A stretch of 39,957 nucleotides of DNA from UBA4660 sp034408895 (GTDB lineage Bacteria > Bacteroidota > Bacteroidia > Flavobacteriales_D > Sanyastnellaceae): positions 1 through 39,957 of the forward strand of contig JAWXCI010000006.1 in NCBI GenBank assembly GCA_034408895.1, written 5' to 3'. Positions 1-7,726 of the stretch are shown one piece after another; positions within the stretch are counted from its first letter, which is position 1; each line of letters starts with the position of its first letter. Below the pieces are notes generated by a model that was given only the letters and a program-made list of their open reading frames with translations, did not search any database and was not told the DNA's origin. The translations under genes and the position numbers were made by a program.

Positions 1-2138
1 AGTGTCTCATCACCGGCAATGCTTTCATCTGGCTGGGGCAATCCACTGGTTTATGTGTACCTTCAGGTGCGGCTGATTATTTATGGAGTACGGGTGAAAC
101 CACCAATTGTATTTCTGTAAGTGCAGAAGGAATTTATTCTGTCACAGTCATCCACGTGGGAGGATGCATCAGTACCTGTAGTTTAACGGTCAATATCATT
201 CCCAACAACGCCCCGATTGTGGACGTAGATGGTTTAATCATTCTTGAATGTGTTGATCTAGTACCGAACATCTTTCCCACTTTCATTGATCCCGATGGTG
301 ATCTTCTTACAATCAATTGCACAGAAGAGATTCTTGACAACGTTTGTGGCTATTCCATTATCCGGAGCTGCACTGCTACTGATCCCTGCGGTGCCACCGT
401 CACTGCAACCATTCAAATTGATGTAACAGATACGCAAGCCCCATTGTTTGAAGTCATGCCTGCCATTCTCAGTCTTCCATGTGACGAGTGGGGTCCTTTC
501 TATTATCCATCGGCAACTGATATTTGTGATGACAGTGTTGCCGTAGAACTGGTGAGCTTTTATGAACTTTCCGGAGACTGTTCGCTGTGGTGGCTGGCCA
601 CTTTCATTGCCACGGATGATTGTGGAAACACCTCCACAATCGAAGTGTTGCTGGAATTGTTTGACACACCACCGGTGTTTGAAGATGTGCCAGCAATTCT
701 GAGCATTTCATGTGAGGATTGGGGACCTGATATGTATCCATCGGCCACCGATGATTGCAGTGAGAACGTTGTTGTAGAACTCGTGAGTTTCCTGGAGTTA
801 TCGGGCGGATGTTCCACCTGGTGGCTGGCCACATTTACTGCGACTGATGATTGTGAAAACGATACAACAATTGAAGTGTTGGTAAACCTATTTGATACTG
901 CCGGACCCACAATTTTCAACGTTCCCGCAGATCAATACCTTGAATGTGGTGATGCAATTCCACCTGTACCTCTGGATGTATTTGCAACTGATGAATGCAC
1001 AGAAGCTGTGACCCTTGATTTTCTGGAGACGGAAGGAGGAGATATTTGTGAAGCATGGATCATGCGCACCTGGACCGCTGTGGATTCTTGCGGAAACATA
1101 ACTGTGAGTTTCTACACCATCTATTTCACCGACACCGAAGCCCCGGTATTGAGCAATTCGCCCGAAGATTTTGTTATGGATTGCGGAGAACCCTTTCCTG
1201 ATGAGGAAATTCTTACTGCCTGGGATGAATGCCAGGGTGCAATTGAAGTGGTGTTCACACAAACGGAGGGGCCACTTCCGGCAGGCGATTGCATTCTGCT
1301 GACACCACAAATGGTTGGAACGGACTGGTCGCTAATCCTAATGGAATTTATGGGAGGGACTGCTTTCTTCACCCTCCAGGAGGGCCTGATAACAACAGGG
1401 CCTGGCACTTCGGCTCAGATTACTGCCACATTGGTGAGCAGCACCAATCCCAATGGCGGCTTCTACTTAACCCTTGACCTCACCAATGGTGTGGACTGGA
1501 ACACTTGGTCGAACATGGCCTGGGCTACTAGTTATAAAGACGATGGGAATTTTGCCGGAGACAATTATCTCGATTGGATTTTCTACCTCATCAGCAACAC
1601 ATCAAACCTTGTAGGCTGGGGAGATTACGAAGGTTCCTTGCTCAACCTGGAACACGCACCATCCAACCTCTACTATGGCTACCAGCTTGGCTTGGCGGCC
1701 AACAATATGACTGCTGGTTTCGGAAGTGGCGGATGGACTACTTATTCGGGGACATTCATTGATTCATCACAAGACATCAACACATTTGTAAGTGGTGGAA
1801 GTGATTTGGCCTTCGAGCATGACTGCACGGGCGGTACCGTTGGTTGTCCTGAGTACACCATTATCAATACATGGACCGCCACTGACGTTTGTGGCAACGT
1901 GGCGGTGGAGGAGCAGGTGATTACGGTCGGTCCTGTACTTATCAGCCCCACACCAAGCCCATGCCCGGGCGACCTCAGTGGTGATGGCCTAGTGAATATT
2001 CCGGATATTCTGCTCTTCAACTCTTCTTTCGGTTGTTCAGGCTTAGATTGTGGTGCAGCCGACCTGAATAATGATGGCTCTGTGAACGTTTCTGATATGC
2101 TGATTCTTGTGGCGTACTTCGGTATGGTGTGCGAATAA
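1..2138 (+). CDS. Secreted HYR/Ig-like repeat protein with dockerin-like C-terminus (5' truncated)
   Basis: The frame is open from the first base, so the true start lies outside the window; the GTG at 156 is internal. The order seen is: an Ig/PKD-like repeat (WSTGETT...GIYSVTV) at about 75-190, HYR-like modules marked by TATDPCG, IATDDCGN, TAVDSCGN and TATDVCGN, two near-identical 77-residue modules, a module of about 178 residues nested in the last HYR-like domain, and a C-terminal pair of calcium-loop repeats (DLSGDGLVNIPDIL and DLNNDGSVNVSDML). Many paired cysteines fit an exported protein. There is no type A or type B T9SS sorting domain; the protein ends with the dockerin-like module. 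The likely role is a cell-surface or secreted adhesin or matrix protein. This rests on domain style only. The substrate is unknown. Confidence 0.85.
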   Translation, partial: CLITGNAFIWLGQSTGLCVPSGAADYLWSTGETTNCISVSAEGIYSVTVIHVGGCISTCSLTVNIIPNNAPIVDVDGLIILECVDLVPNIFPTFIDPDGDLLTINCTEEILDNVCGYSIIRSCTATDPCGATVTATIQIDVTDTQAPLFEVMPAILSLPCDEWGPFYYPSATDICDDSVAVELVSFYELSGDCSLWWLATFIATDDCGNTSTIEVLLELFDTPPVFEDVPAILSISCEDWGPDMYPSATDDCSENVVVELVSFLELSGGCSTWWLATFTATDDCENDTTIEVLVNLFDTAGPTIFNVPADQYLECGDAIPPVPLDVFATDECTEAVTLDFLETEGGDICEAWIMRTWTAVDSCGNITVSFYTIYFTDTEAPVLSNSPEDFVMDCGEPFPDEEILTAWDECQGAIEVVFTQTEGPLPAGDCILLTPQMVGTDWSLILMEFMGGTAFFTLQEGLITTGPGTSAQITATLVSSTNPNGGFYLTLDLTNGVDWNTWSNMAWATSYKDDGNFAGDNYLDWIFYLISNTSNLVGWGDYEGSLLNLEHAPSNLYYGYQLGLAANNMTAGFGSGGWTTYSGTFIDSSQDINTFVSGGSDLAFEHDCTGGTVGCPEYTIINTWTATDVCGNVAVEEQVITVGPVLISPTPSPCPGDLSGDGLVNIPDILLFNSSFGCSGLDCGAADLNNDGSVNVSDMLILVAYFGMVCE
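438..899 (+). repeat. Tandem duplication of a 231-bp coding module (2 copies)
   Basis: Copy 1 is 438-668 and copy 2 is 669-899, each encoding 77 residues with no length difference. Both share PAILS, EWGP or DWGP, YPSATD, VELVSF, ELSG, WWLATF, ATDDC and a final LFDT. Bases are also largely conserved (for example the tract coding WWLATF), which suggests a recent internal duplication of one HYR-like domain. Confidence 0.85.
1296..1829 (+). other. Unnamed ~178-residue domain nested inside a HYR-like domain
   Basis: The host HYR-like domain begins before this segment (EVVFTQTEGPLPAGDC) and resumes after it (TWTATDVCGNVAVEEQVITV), so the segment is an insertion between two cysteines. It is rich in aromatic residues and glycine, with landmarks GGFYLTLDL, DWNTWS, LVGWGDYEGSLLNLEHAP, YYGYQLGLAANN, GSGGWTTYSGTF and a closing FEHDC. 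It looks like a beta-rich module of its own. I do not recognise a named family. Confidence 0.55.
1959..2138 (+). other. Dockerin-like C-terminal module
   Basis: The last 59 residues hold two EF-hand-like loops (DLSGDGLVNIPD and DLNNDGSVNVSD), each followed by a hydrophobic helix. A cysteine pair lies between the repeats and another cysteine sits two residues from the end (YFGMVCE). The haloperoxidase-like protein at 18298-21831 ends with the same arrangement (FGTFCP). In both it replaces a T9SS sorting domain at the extreme C-terminus. Confidence 0.7.
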
Positions 2139-2262
2139 GAGCATGTTCATTTTTTTTAGGCGACCAAGTCTAACACTATGGTATTGAAAATTGGCAGGCC
2201 GGCAGTTGCTTTTATGCAGTGAGAAATTAAGGTTTAAAGCCCGCACGTCAATTGGTCCCTGC

Positions 2263-2270
2263 TATATTTG
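2263..2270 (+). promoter_or_regulatory. Candidate -7 box of the prs promoter
   Basis: TATATTTG fits the Bacteroidota -7 pattern TAnnTTTG and lies 35 bases before the prs ATG. I do not see a good TTTG -33 box about 19 bases upstream, so this is a half match. Confidence 0.45.
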
Positions 2271-2305
2271 CGCCCCTTTAAAAAAAAGGGTTTGGCGTGT
2301 ACGTT

Positions 2306-3238
2306 ATGGTTAAAATACTAGCTGGTTCAGCTTCTAACTACCTGGGCAAGGACATCGCCCGTGAGTTTGGAGTGGAACTCGGTAACGTAAAACTCCAGCG
2401 CTTTAGCGATGGCGAGTTTTCGCCCTCCATTGAGGAGACTGTTCGGGGCAAGGAAGTCATCATTGTTCAATCTACATTCCCTCCGTCAGACAACTTAATG
2501 GAACTTTTGCTTTTGATTGATGCTGCAAAACGCGCTTCAGCAAAACGCATTATTGCAGTGATGCCTTACTTCGGTTTTGCACGGCAGGACAGGAAAGACA
2601 AACCCCGTGTAGCCATAGGCGCCAAACTGGTTGCCAACTTGCTTACGGCTGCAGGTGTTAATCGTGTTATTACGATGGACCTCCATGCCGACCAGATTCA
2701 AGGATTCTTTGAAGTGCCGGTGGACCATCTTTACGCCAGTTCCATCTTCGTTCCATTTCTTCAGGAAAGAAAAATTCCCGATTTGGTAATTGCAGCACCG
2801 GATACTGGTGGTACAAAACGCGCCAATGCTTACACCAAGATTCTGGGCTGTGATCTCGCTATTTGTTACAAGCAACGCAAAGAGGCCAACAAGGTGGAAA
2901 GTATGACCGTAATTGGAGATGTTACGGGCAAGAATGTGGTATTGATTGATGACATGTGTGATACCGCAGGAACTCTTTGCAAAGCTGCTGACATGATGAT
3001 TGAAAGCGGTGCAAAAAGCGTTCGCGCCATTTGCACCCATCCTGTTTTGAGTGGAATGGCTTACGAAAACATAGCCAATTCGCAGCTCGCTGAATTGATT
3101 GTGACCGACAGTATTCCACTGGACAAAAACAAGAACATGGACAAAATAAATGTGCTGTCAGTGGCAAAACTTTTTGCCGATGTGCTGCACAACCTGATGG
3201 AGAACAAAAGCATTTCATCCGTCTTTATTGCATCGTAA
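2306..3238 (+). CDS. prs: Ribose-phosphate pyrophosphokinase (PRPP synthetase)
   Basis: Makes phosphoribosyl pyrophosphate from ribose 5-phosphate and ATP in the cytoplasm, feeding purine, pyrimidine, histidine, tryptophan and NAD synthesis. The 310-residue length is typical. Visible motifs are the flexible loop YFGFARQDRK (about residues 90-99), DLHADQIQGFF (about 125-135), the ribose-5-phosphate region APDTGGTKRA and the PRPP-binding loop VVLIDDMCDTAGT (about 212-224). I chose the ATG at 2306 because it gives the usual MVKILAGS start; a GTG at 2297 would add three residues. It is followed after 30 bases by rplY and is probably co-transcribed with it. Confidence 0.96.
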   Translation: MVKILAGSASNYLGKDIAREFGVELGNVKLQRFSDGEFSPSIEETVRGKEVIIVQSTFPPSDNLMELLLLIDAAKRASAKRIIAVMPYFGFARQDRKDKPRVAIGAKLVANLLTAAGVNRVITMDLHADQIQGFFEVPVDHLYASSIFVPFLQERKIPDLVIAAPDTGGTKRANAYTKILGCDLAICYKQRKEANKVESMTVIGDVTGKNVVLIDDMCDTAGTLCKAADMMIESGAKSVRAICTHPVLSGMAYENIANSQLAELIVTDSIPLDKNKNMDKINVLSVAKLFADVLHNLMENKSISSVFIAS

Positions 3239-3268
3239 ATTATAACTCACAATAAATAAACAAACAAC

Positions 3269-3937
3269 ATGAAACAGGTTTCATTGAGCGGTTCTCCCAG
3301 GGAGAACGTAGGGAGAAAGGGAGCTGCTGAATTGCGCAGGAAAGAGCGCGTTCCAGGTGTGCTCTATGGAGGCAACGAACAAATTAAGTTTAGCGTTACT
3401 TCCAATGATTTTGAAAAAGTGGTTCGCCAGCCAGACACTTTGCAAATCAATCTTGAAATTAACGGCAAGACAATTCCCGCTGTTATGCAGGAATTGCAGT
3501 GGCATCCGGTTACTGACAGGCCGGTGCATTTCGATTTGCTTGAACTCATTCCGGGCAAGCCGGTTAAAATTGCACTGCCGGTTAAAGTCTCTGGTGTATC
3601 TGTCGGTGTGCGCGAAGGTGGAAAGCTGGTCCAGAATTACCGCAGGCTGAAAATCCGTGGTAAAGCAGAAGACCTACCAGATAGCATCGCATTGGACATT
3701 ACACCACTCAAAATTGGCGACAACATTCGTGTTCGAGACATCACTTATCCCGGGTGCGAAATTCTCGAAACCGAGGCTTCTGTTGTTGTCGGAGTGCAGG
3801 TGACACGAGCCGTGGTTGAAGAAAAACCAGTGGCTGCTGCTGCACCTGCTGCCGGAGCTGCACCCGCTGCAGGAGCCACACCTGCTGCCGGAGCTGCGCC
3901 TGCTGTAGCCGCTGCGGAACCAAAGAAGAAGAAATAA
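3269..3937 (+). CDS. rplY: 50S ribosomal protein L25/general stress protein Ctc
   Basis: A 222-residue L25 of the long (Ctc/TL5) form, which binds 5S rRNA in the large ribosomal subunit. The N-terminal L25 domain contains the typical GVLYGG near residue 30, followed by the beta-rich C-terminal TL5 domain (HFDLLELIPGKPVKIALPV). The protein ends in a low-complexity tail of Ala/Pro/Gly repeats and four lysines (PKKKK). The tail is likely disordered and basic at its tip, suiting rRNA contact. The start ATG follows an A-rich leader with no clear Shine-Dalgarno sequence. It sits between prs and a strong terminator, with pth next. Confidence 0.95.
   Translation: MKQVSLSGSPRENVGRKGAAELRRKERVPGVLYGGNEQIKFSVTSNDFEKVVRQPDTLQINLEINGKTIPAVMQELQWHPVTDRPVHFDLLELIPGKPVKIALPVKVSGVSVGVREGGKLVQNYRRLKIRGKAEDLPDSIALDITPLKIGDNIRVRDITYPGCEILETEASVVVGVQVTRAVVEEKPVAAAAPAAGAAPAAGATPAAGAAPAVAAAEPKKKK
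3839..3910 (+). repeat. 18-bp tandem repeat in the rplY tail (4 copies)
   Basis: Four in-frame 18-bp units encode A(A/T)PAAG or a close variant (AAPAVA in the last). The units start at 3839, 3857, 3875 and 3893. They differ mainly at third codon positions. Confidence 0.8.
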
Positions 3938-3963
3938 ATCACTTCGAAAGAATATCAGTTTTG

Positions 3964-3993
3964 AAAACAGCCCCGATTTTCGGGGCTGTTTTT
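3964..3993 (+). terminator. Rho-independent terminator after rplY
   Basis: A perfect 12-bp stem (3964-3975 with 3981-3992), core CAGCCCCG/CGGGGCTG, closes a 5-base ATTTT loop and runs into a T-rich tract. It ends the prs-rplY transcript before pth. Confidence 0.92.
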
Positions 3994-4036
3994 GTTTTTG
4001 ACAGTTTATGTTTTCATCTCTATCAAATTTGCGCGC

Positions 4037-4600
4037 ATGAAATTCCTCATAGTTGGTTTAGGAAACATAGGCAGCCAATACGAAGGCACACGGCACAATA
4101 TCGGTTTCAGCGCGGTGGAAAAGTTGGCAGCTGATGCGCAACTCGCATACAATACCGGGCGCTATGCCAGTTCATGTGAGTTGAAGCATAAAGGAAAAAC
4201 ATTCCTTCTCATCAAGCCCTCCACGTACATGAATCTTTCAGGCAATGCGGTGCGATACTGGATGCAGCATGAGAAAATTCCATTGGAACAAATCCTTGTG
4301 GTGACTGATGATCTCGCCCTTCCTTTTGGCAAATTGAGGATGCGCGCAAGCGGGAGTGATGGCGGCCACAATGGTTTATCAAGCATCAATCAAGTGCTGG
4401 GCACAAAGGATTATGCTCGACTGCGTTTTGGTATTGGGAATGAATTCTCAAAAGGACAACAAGTAGATTATGTGCTGAGTCGCTGGAGTGATGAAGAAAT
4501 GAAACTGTTGAATGATCGCCTGGAACTTGCAGCAAAGGCGGTGTTGAGTTTTGGGCTTGTGGGCGCATCAAGGACAATGACCGAGTTCAACAGTAAATGA
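4037..4600 (+). CDS. pth: Peptidyl-tRNA hydrolase
   Basis: Cleaves the ester bond of peptidyl-tRNAs released from stalled ribosomes, recycling tRNA. The 187-residue protein has the N-terminal MKFLIVGLGNIG, the catalytic-histidine motif TRHNIGF (about residue 20), LIKPSTYMNLSG, and DDLALPFGKLRMRASGSDGG followed by HNGLSSI. The start is the ATG at 4037, which matches the family N-terminus; a TTG at 3992 lies inside the preceding terminator and is unlikely. An rplY-pth order is common in bacteria. Confidence 0.96.
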   Translation: MKFLIVGLGNIGSQYEGTRHNIGFSAVEKLAADAQLAYNTGRYASSCELKHKGKTFLLIKPSTYMNLSGNAVRYWMQHEKIPLEQILVVTDDLALPFGKLRMRASGSDGGHNGLSSINQVLGTKDYARLRFGIGNEFSKGQQVDYVLSRWSDEEMKLLNDRLELAAKAVLSFGLVGASRTMTEFNSK

Positions 4601-4711
4601 ATGATCAACTGAGTAAAAATTTCTGACTATTGTTCGGATAGGCCTTTCAGTAAGAAACTTTACATCGAACTTAAATTCGCCACGCAAAAAATTTCCCTGC
4701 ATCCCTTCTTG

Positions 4712-5437
4712 ATGAAATCCGCCTTATTCAAATCCAGCATCGCCAAAAAACTCTGGATGGCGGGTACCGGACTTTTCCTAATCGTATTTCTTATTGTGCA
4801 TGCCACGATCAATGGTATGATTTGGTTCAACGATGGCGGAGTTACTTTCAATTGGTGGGCACATTTTTTTGGCCACAACATCATCATTCGCACCATGGAG
4901 ATTGTGCTGTTCATCGGATTCATCGTTCACATTGTGGATGGATTGCTTCTTTATTTTCAAAACAGGAAAGCACGTCCAGTAAAGTACGTAAAAGAAACAC
5001 TTTCAACCAGCAGCCGATGGTATTCGCGCAGTATGGCCTTGCTGGGCACATTGATTCTTCTTTTTCTCATTCTGCATCTTTCCCACTTTTGGGTAAAGTC
5101 GCGCAGCATTGTGGGAAGTCTTGAACCTTACGGAACTGATGGAGTTGGACAGGAAAACCTTTTCGCATTGATGGTTGAAATTTTCCGAAGCCCGCTTGTC
5201 GTGGTGATTTATGTTGCAGGGTGTTTTGCACTATTCTGGCATTTGCTGCATGGTTTCAAGAGTGCGTTTCAGACATTGGGATTGAATCATGCGAAATACA
5301 ACGGCATTATCAAATTGAGCGGAGTTGCTTTTTCCATTGTGGTTCCGTTCGTGTTTGCGATGATGCCGGTTTCAATTCATTTTGTTTGGTTAGATGGTAT
5401 TCCGGAAATCCTCGAAGAATTGAACAACAGAAAATGA
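4712..5437 (+). CDS. sdhC: Succinate dehydrogenase/fumarate reductase cytochrome b subunit
   Basis: Membrane anchor of respiratory complex II, binding heme b and passing electrons to menaquinone. The 241 residues hold five hydrophobic helices (about 14-38, 55-79, 105-126, 155-175 and 195-222) with in-membrane histidines in FLIVHATING, IGFIVHIVDG, LILHLSHFW and FWHLLHGF. This is the single-subunit b558 form used by Bacteroidota, so no separate SdhD is expected. The ATG at 4712 was chosen over the overlapping TTG at 4709. A box TAAATTCG at 4672, one base off the -7 consensus, is a weak promoter candidate. About 290 bases containing a gene fragment separate it from sdhA. Confidence 0.94.
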   Translation: MKSALFKSSIAKKLWMAGTGLFLIVFLIVHATINGMIWFNDGGVTFNWWAHFFGHNIIIRTMEIVLFIGFIVHIVDGLLLYFQNRKARPVKYVKETLSTSSRWYSRSMALLGTLILLFLILHLSHFWVKSRSIVGSLEPYGTDGVGQENLFALMVEIFRSPLVVVIYVAGCFALFWHLLHGFKSAFQTLGLNHAKYNGIIKLSGVAFSIVVPFVFAMMPVSIHFVWLDGIPEILEELNNRK

Positions 5438-5701
5438 TAAAGTCAATTACACTCAAAAATTTCTTCGGCTTCCGCGATTGCACCATCAATCTTGAAAGTG
5501 GGGAGAATGTGTGCGTGGCTGTGAATGTTACTCACACGCAATTCAACCAAAAGTTCATACACCAAACTCTCGCACGACTATCAGCTTCTTCCACAACTCA
5601 ACATTTATAAACTTAAAAATGATTTTCCAGATGTTGCTGGCTTGATTGACTCAATCAACAAATCCTTAAAACTATCAATCACTAAATCAACATCCCGATA
5701 G
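5434..5701 (+). pseudogene. Remnant of an AAA/SMC-like ATPase N-terminus plus an unplaced fragment
   Basis: An ATG overlapping the sdhC stop opens MIKSITLKNFFGFRDCTINL, then ESGENV. This is the standard first strand and turn of RecF/SMC-like ATPases, in which a P-loop should follow within about ten residues. Here the frame continues CVAVNVTHTQ with no P-loop and stops near 5610. A second frame (YQLLPQLNIYKLKNDFPDVA, then GLIDSINKSLK) runs to a stop at 5699-5701 and may be the tail of the same gene after an internal deletion. It looks dead. The link between the two fragments is inference. Confidence 0.55.
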
Positions 5702-5710
5702 CTATCGGGA
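5693..5710. repeat. Perfect 18-bp palindrome TCCCGATAGCTATCGGGA
   Basis: The sequence is identical to its reverse complement over all 18 bases and lies 14 bases before the sdhA start, overlapping the end of the gene fragment. I found it only once in this window. It could be a copy of an iterated genomic palindrome, a protein-binding site or an mRNA hairpin in the sdhA leader. Confidence 0.85.
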
Positions 5711-5724
5711 CACCAAATCAAGAA

Positions 5725-7725
5725 ATGATTTTAGATTCAAAAATCCCCTCCGGTCCGCTCGAAAAAAAGTGGACACATTTCAAAGACCACTCGAAACTGG
5801 TCAATCCCTCCAACAGGAGAAATGTTGAGGTGATTGTGGTGGGCACTGGTCTGGCTGGTGCAAGTGCTGCAGCTTCACTTGCTGAGATGGGGTACAAAGT
5901 GAAAGCATTTTGTTTCCAGGATTCTCCGAGGCGTGCACACTCGATTGCAGCACAGGGTGGAATCAACGCAGCAAAAAATTACATGAACGATGGTGACTCT
6001 ACTTATCGTTTGTTCTATGACACAATAAAAGGTGGCGACTATCGTGCACGAGAAGCCAATGTTCATCGCCTTGCGGAAGTAAGTACAAGCATCATTGACC
6101 AATGTGTGGCCCAGGGAGTTCCGTTTGCAAGAGACTATGGCGGGCTGCTCGACAACCGTTCGTTTGGTGGAACGCAAGTATCGAGAACTTTTTATGCAAG
6201 AGGACAAACCGGACAACAGCTTTTGCTTGGTGCATACTCTGCGCTTTCGCGACAAATAGGGAAAGGAACAGTGGAGATGTTCAATCGCCACGAGATGTTG
6301 GATTTAGTTATTGTAGATGGAAAGGCTCGCGGAATCATTGCGCGAAATCTTGTGACCGGAGCAATTGAAAGACACAGTGCTCATGCTGTTGCACTTTGCA
6401 CCGGTGGTTATGGCAATGTGTTTTTTCTATCCACCAATGCGATGGGCAGCAACGTGACGGCTGCATGGAGGGCACACAAACGCGGTGCTGCATTTGCTAA
6501 TCCCTGCTACACCCAAATTCACCCTACGTGCATTCCGGTGAGTGGCGACCATCAGTCGAAACTCACGCTCATGTCAGAATCACTTCGCAACGATGGACGG
6601 ATTTGGGTTCCGAAACACAAAGAAGATGTAGAAAAAATTCGGGCGAAAAAACTTTCACCGGCTGAATTATCGGAAGAGCGAAGAGATTATTATTTGGAAA
6701 GACGTTACCCCGCGTTCGGAAATCTTGTGCCGCGCGATGTGGCCTCCCGTGCTGCGAAAGAAAGATGTGATGATAGTTTTGGAGTGAACCAAACAGGTGA
6801 AGCGGTCTATCTCGATTTTTCTTCAGCAATAATTCGTTACGGAAAGACCCAAGCGAATATCAAAGGCATTCACAACGCTACGCAACAGCAAATCATCGAA
6901 CTCGGAACCAAAGTAGTGGAAGAGAAATACGGAAACCTCTTCCAGATGTATGAACAAATCGTTGCGGAAAATCCATACAAAACTCCCATGATGATTTATC
7001 CCGCGGTGCATTACACCATGGGCGGACTGTGGGTGGATTATGAATTGATGACTTCGATTCCCGGTTGTTATGCACTGGGCGAAGCAAATTTTTCTGACCA
7101 CGGTGCAAACCGCCTTGGGGCTTCGGCACTCATGCAAGGATTGGCCGATGGGTATTTTGTTCTTCCGTACACAATAGGAAATTATCTGGCCGATGAAATT
7201 CGCACCGGACATATTTCTGAAGACGCAAATGAATTTGTAGCCGCAGAAAAAAATGTGCGAGAACAAATTGAAAAACTTTCGAAAAACAACGGTTCAAAAC
7301 CAGTGGACCATTTCCACAAACGCCTCGGAAAAGTGATGTGGGAAAAATGCGGAATGGCGCGAAATGAAAATGGATTGAAACAAGCGATTGAAGAAATTAA
7401 ATCCATCCGTGAAGAGTTTTACAAAGGAGTGAAAATTCCCGGCACAACTGAAAGCATGAATCCCGAATTAGAAAAAGCCGGACGCGTTGCAGATTTCCTC
7501 GAACTGGGTGAACTGATGTGTATTGACGCACTGGAAAGAAATGAAAGTTGTGGCGGTCATTTCCGCGAAGAATACCAAACCGAAGAAGGCGAAGCGATGC
7601 GAGATGATGAGAAGTTCAAATACGTTGCAGCGTGGGAGTGGAGTGGCAATGCTTCGTCACCTAAACTGAGCAAGGAGGAACTCGTTTACGAAAACATTAA
7701 GGTTCAACAGCGATCGTACAAATAA
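5725..7725 (+). CDS. sdhA: Succinate dehydrogenase/fumarate reductase flavoprotein subunit
   Basis: Catalytic subunit of complex II, oxidising succinate to fumarate with covalent FAD. The 666 residues match the Bacteroidota form. The FAD-binding VIVVGTGLAGASAAASLAEM lies at about 37-56; the flavinylation histidine is in RRAHSIAAQGGINAA. Substrate and active-site segments are HPTCIPVSGD, LVPRDVASRA, HYTMGGLWVDYE and GANRLGASAL. The ATG at 5725 follows the palindrome at 5693-5710. The stop is separated by one base from the sdhB start, so sdhA and sdhB are one transcript, probably with sdhC. Confidence 0.96.
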   Translation: MILDSKIPSGPLEKKWTHFKDHSKLVNPSNRRNVEVIVVGTGLAGASAAASLAEMGYKVKAFCFQDSPRRAHSIAAQGGINAAKNYMNDGDSTYRLFYDTIKGGDYRAREANVHRLAEVSTSIIDQCVAQGVPFARDYGGLLDNRSFGGTQVSRTFYARGQTGQQLLLGAYSALSRQIGKGTVEMFNRHEMLDLVIVDGKARGIIARNLVTGAIERHSAHAVALCTGGYGNVFFLSTNAMGSNVTAAWRAHKRGAAFANPCYTQIHPTCIPVSGDHQSKLTLMSESLRNDGRIWVPKHKEDVEKIRAKKLSPAELSEERRDYYLERRYPAFGNLVPRDVASRAAKERCDDSFGVNQTGEAVYLDFSSAIIRYGKTQANIKGIHNATQQQIIELGTKVVEEKYGNLFQMYEQIVAENPYKTPMMIYPAVHYTMGGLWVDYELMTSIPGCYALGEANFSDHGANRLGASALMQGLADGYFVLPYTIGNYLADEIRTGHISEDANEFVAAEKNVREQIEKLSKNNGSKPVDHFHKRLGKVMWEKCGMARNENGLKQAIEEIKSIREEFYKGVKIPGTTESMNPELEKAGRVADFLELGELMCIDALERNESCGGHFREEYQTEEGEAMRDDEKFKYVAAWEWSGNASSPKLSKEELVYENIKVQQRSYK

Positions 7726-7726
7726 T

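Noticed and set aside
2537..3040. 167-residue minus-strand frame opposite prs
   Set aside because: Antisense shadow of a conserved housekeeping gene, with no recognisable protein features.
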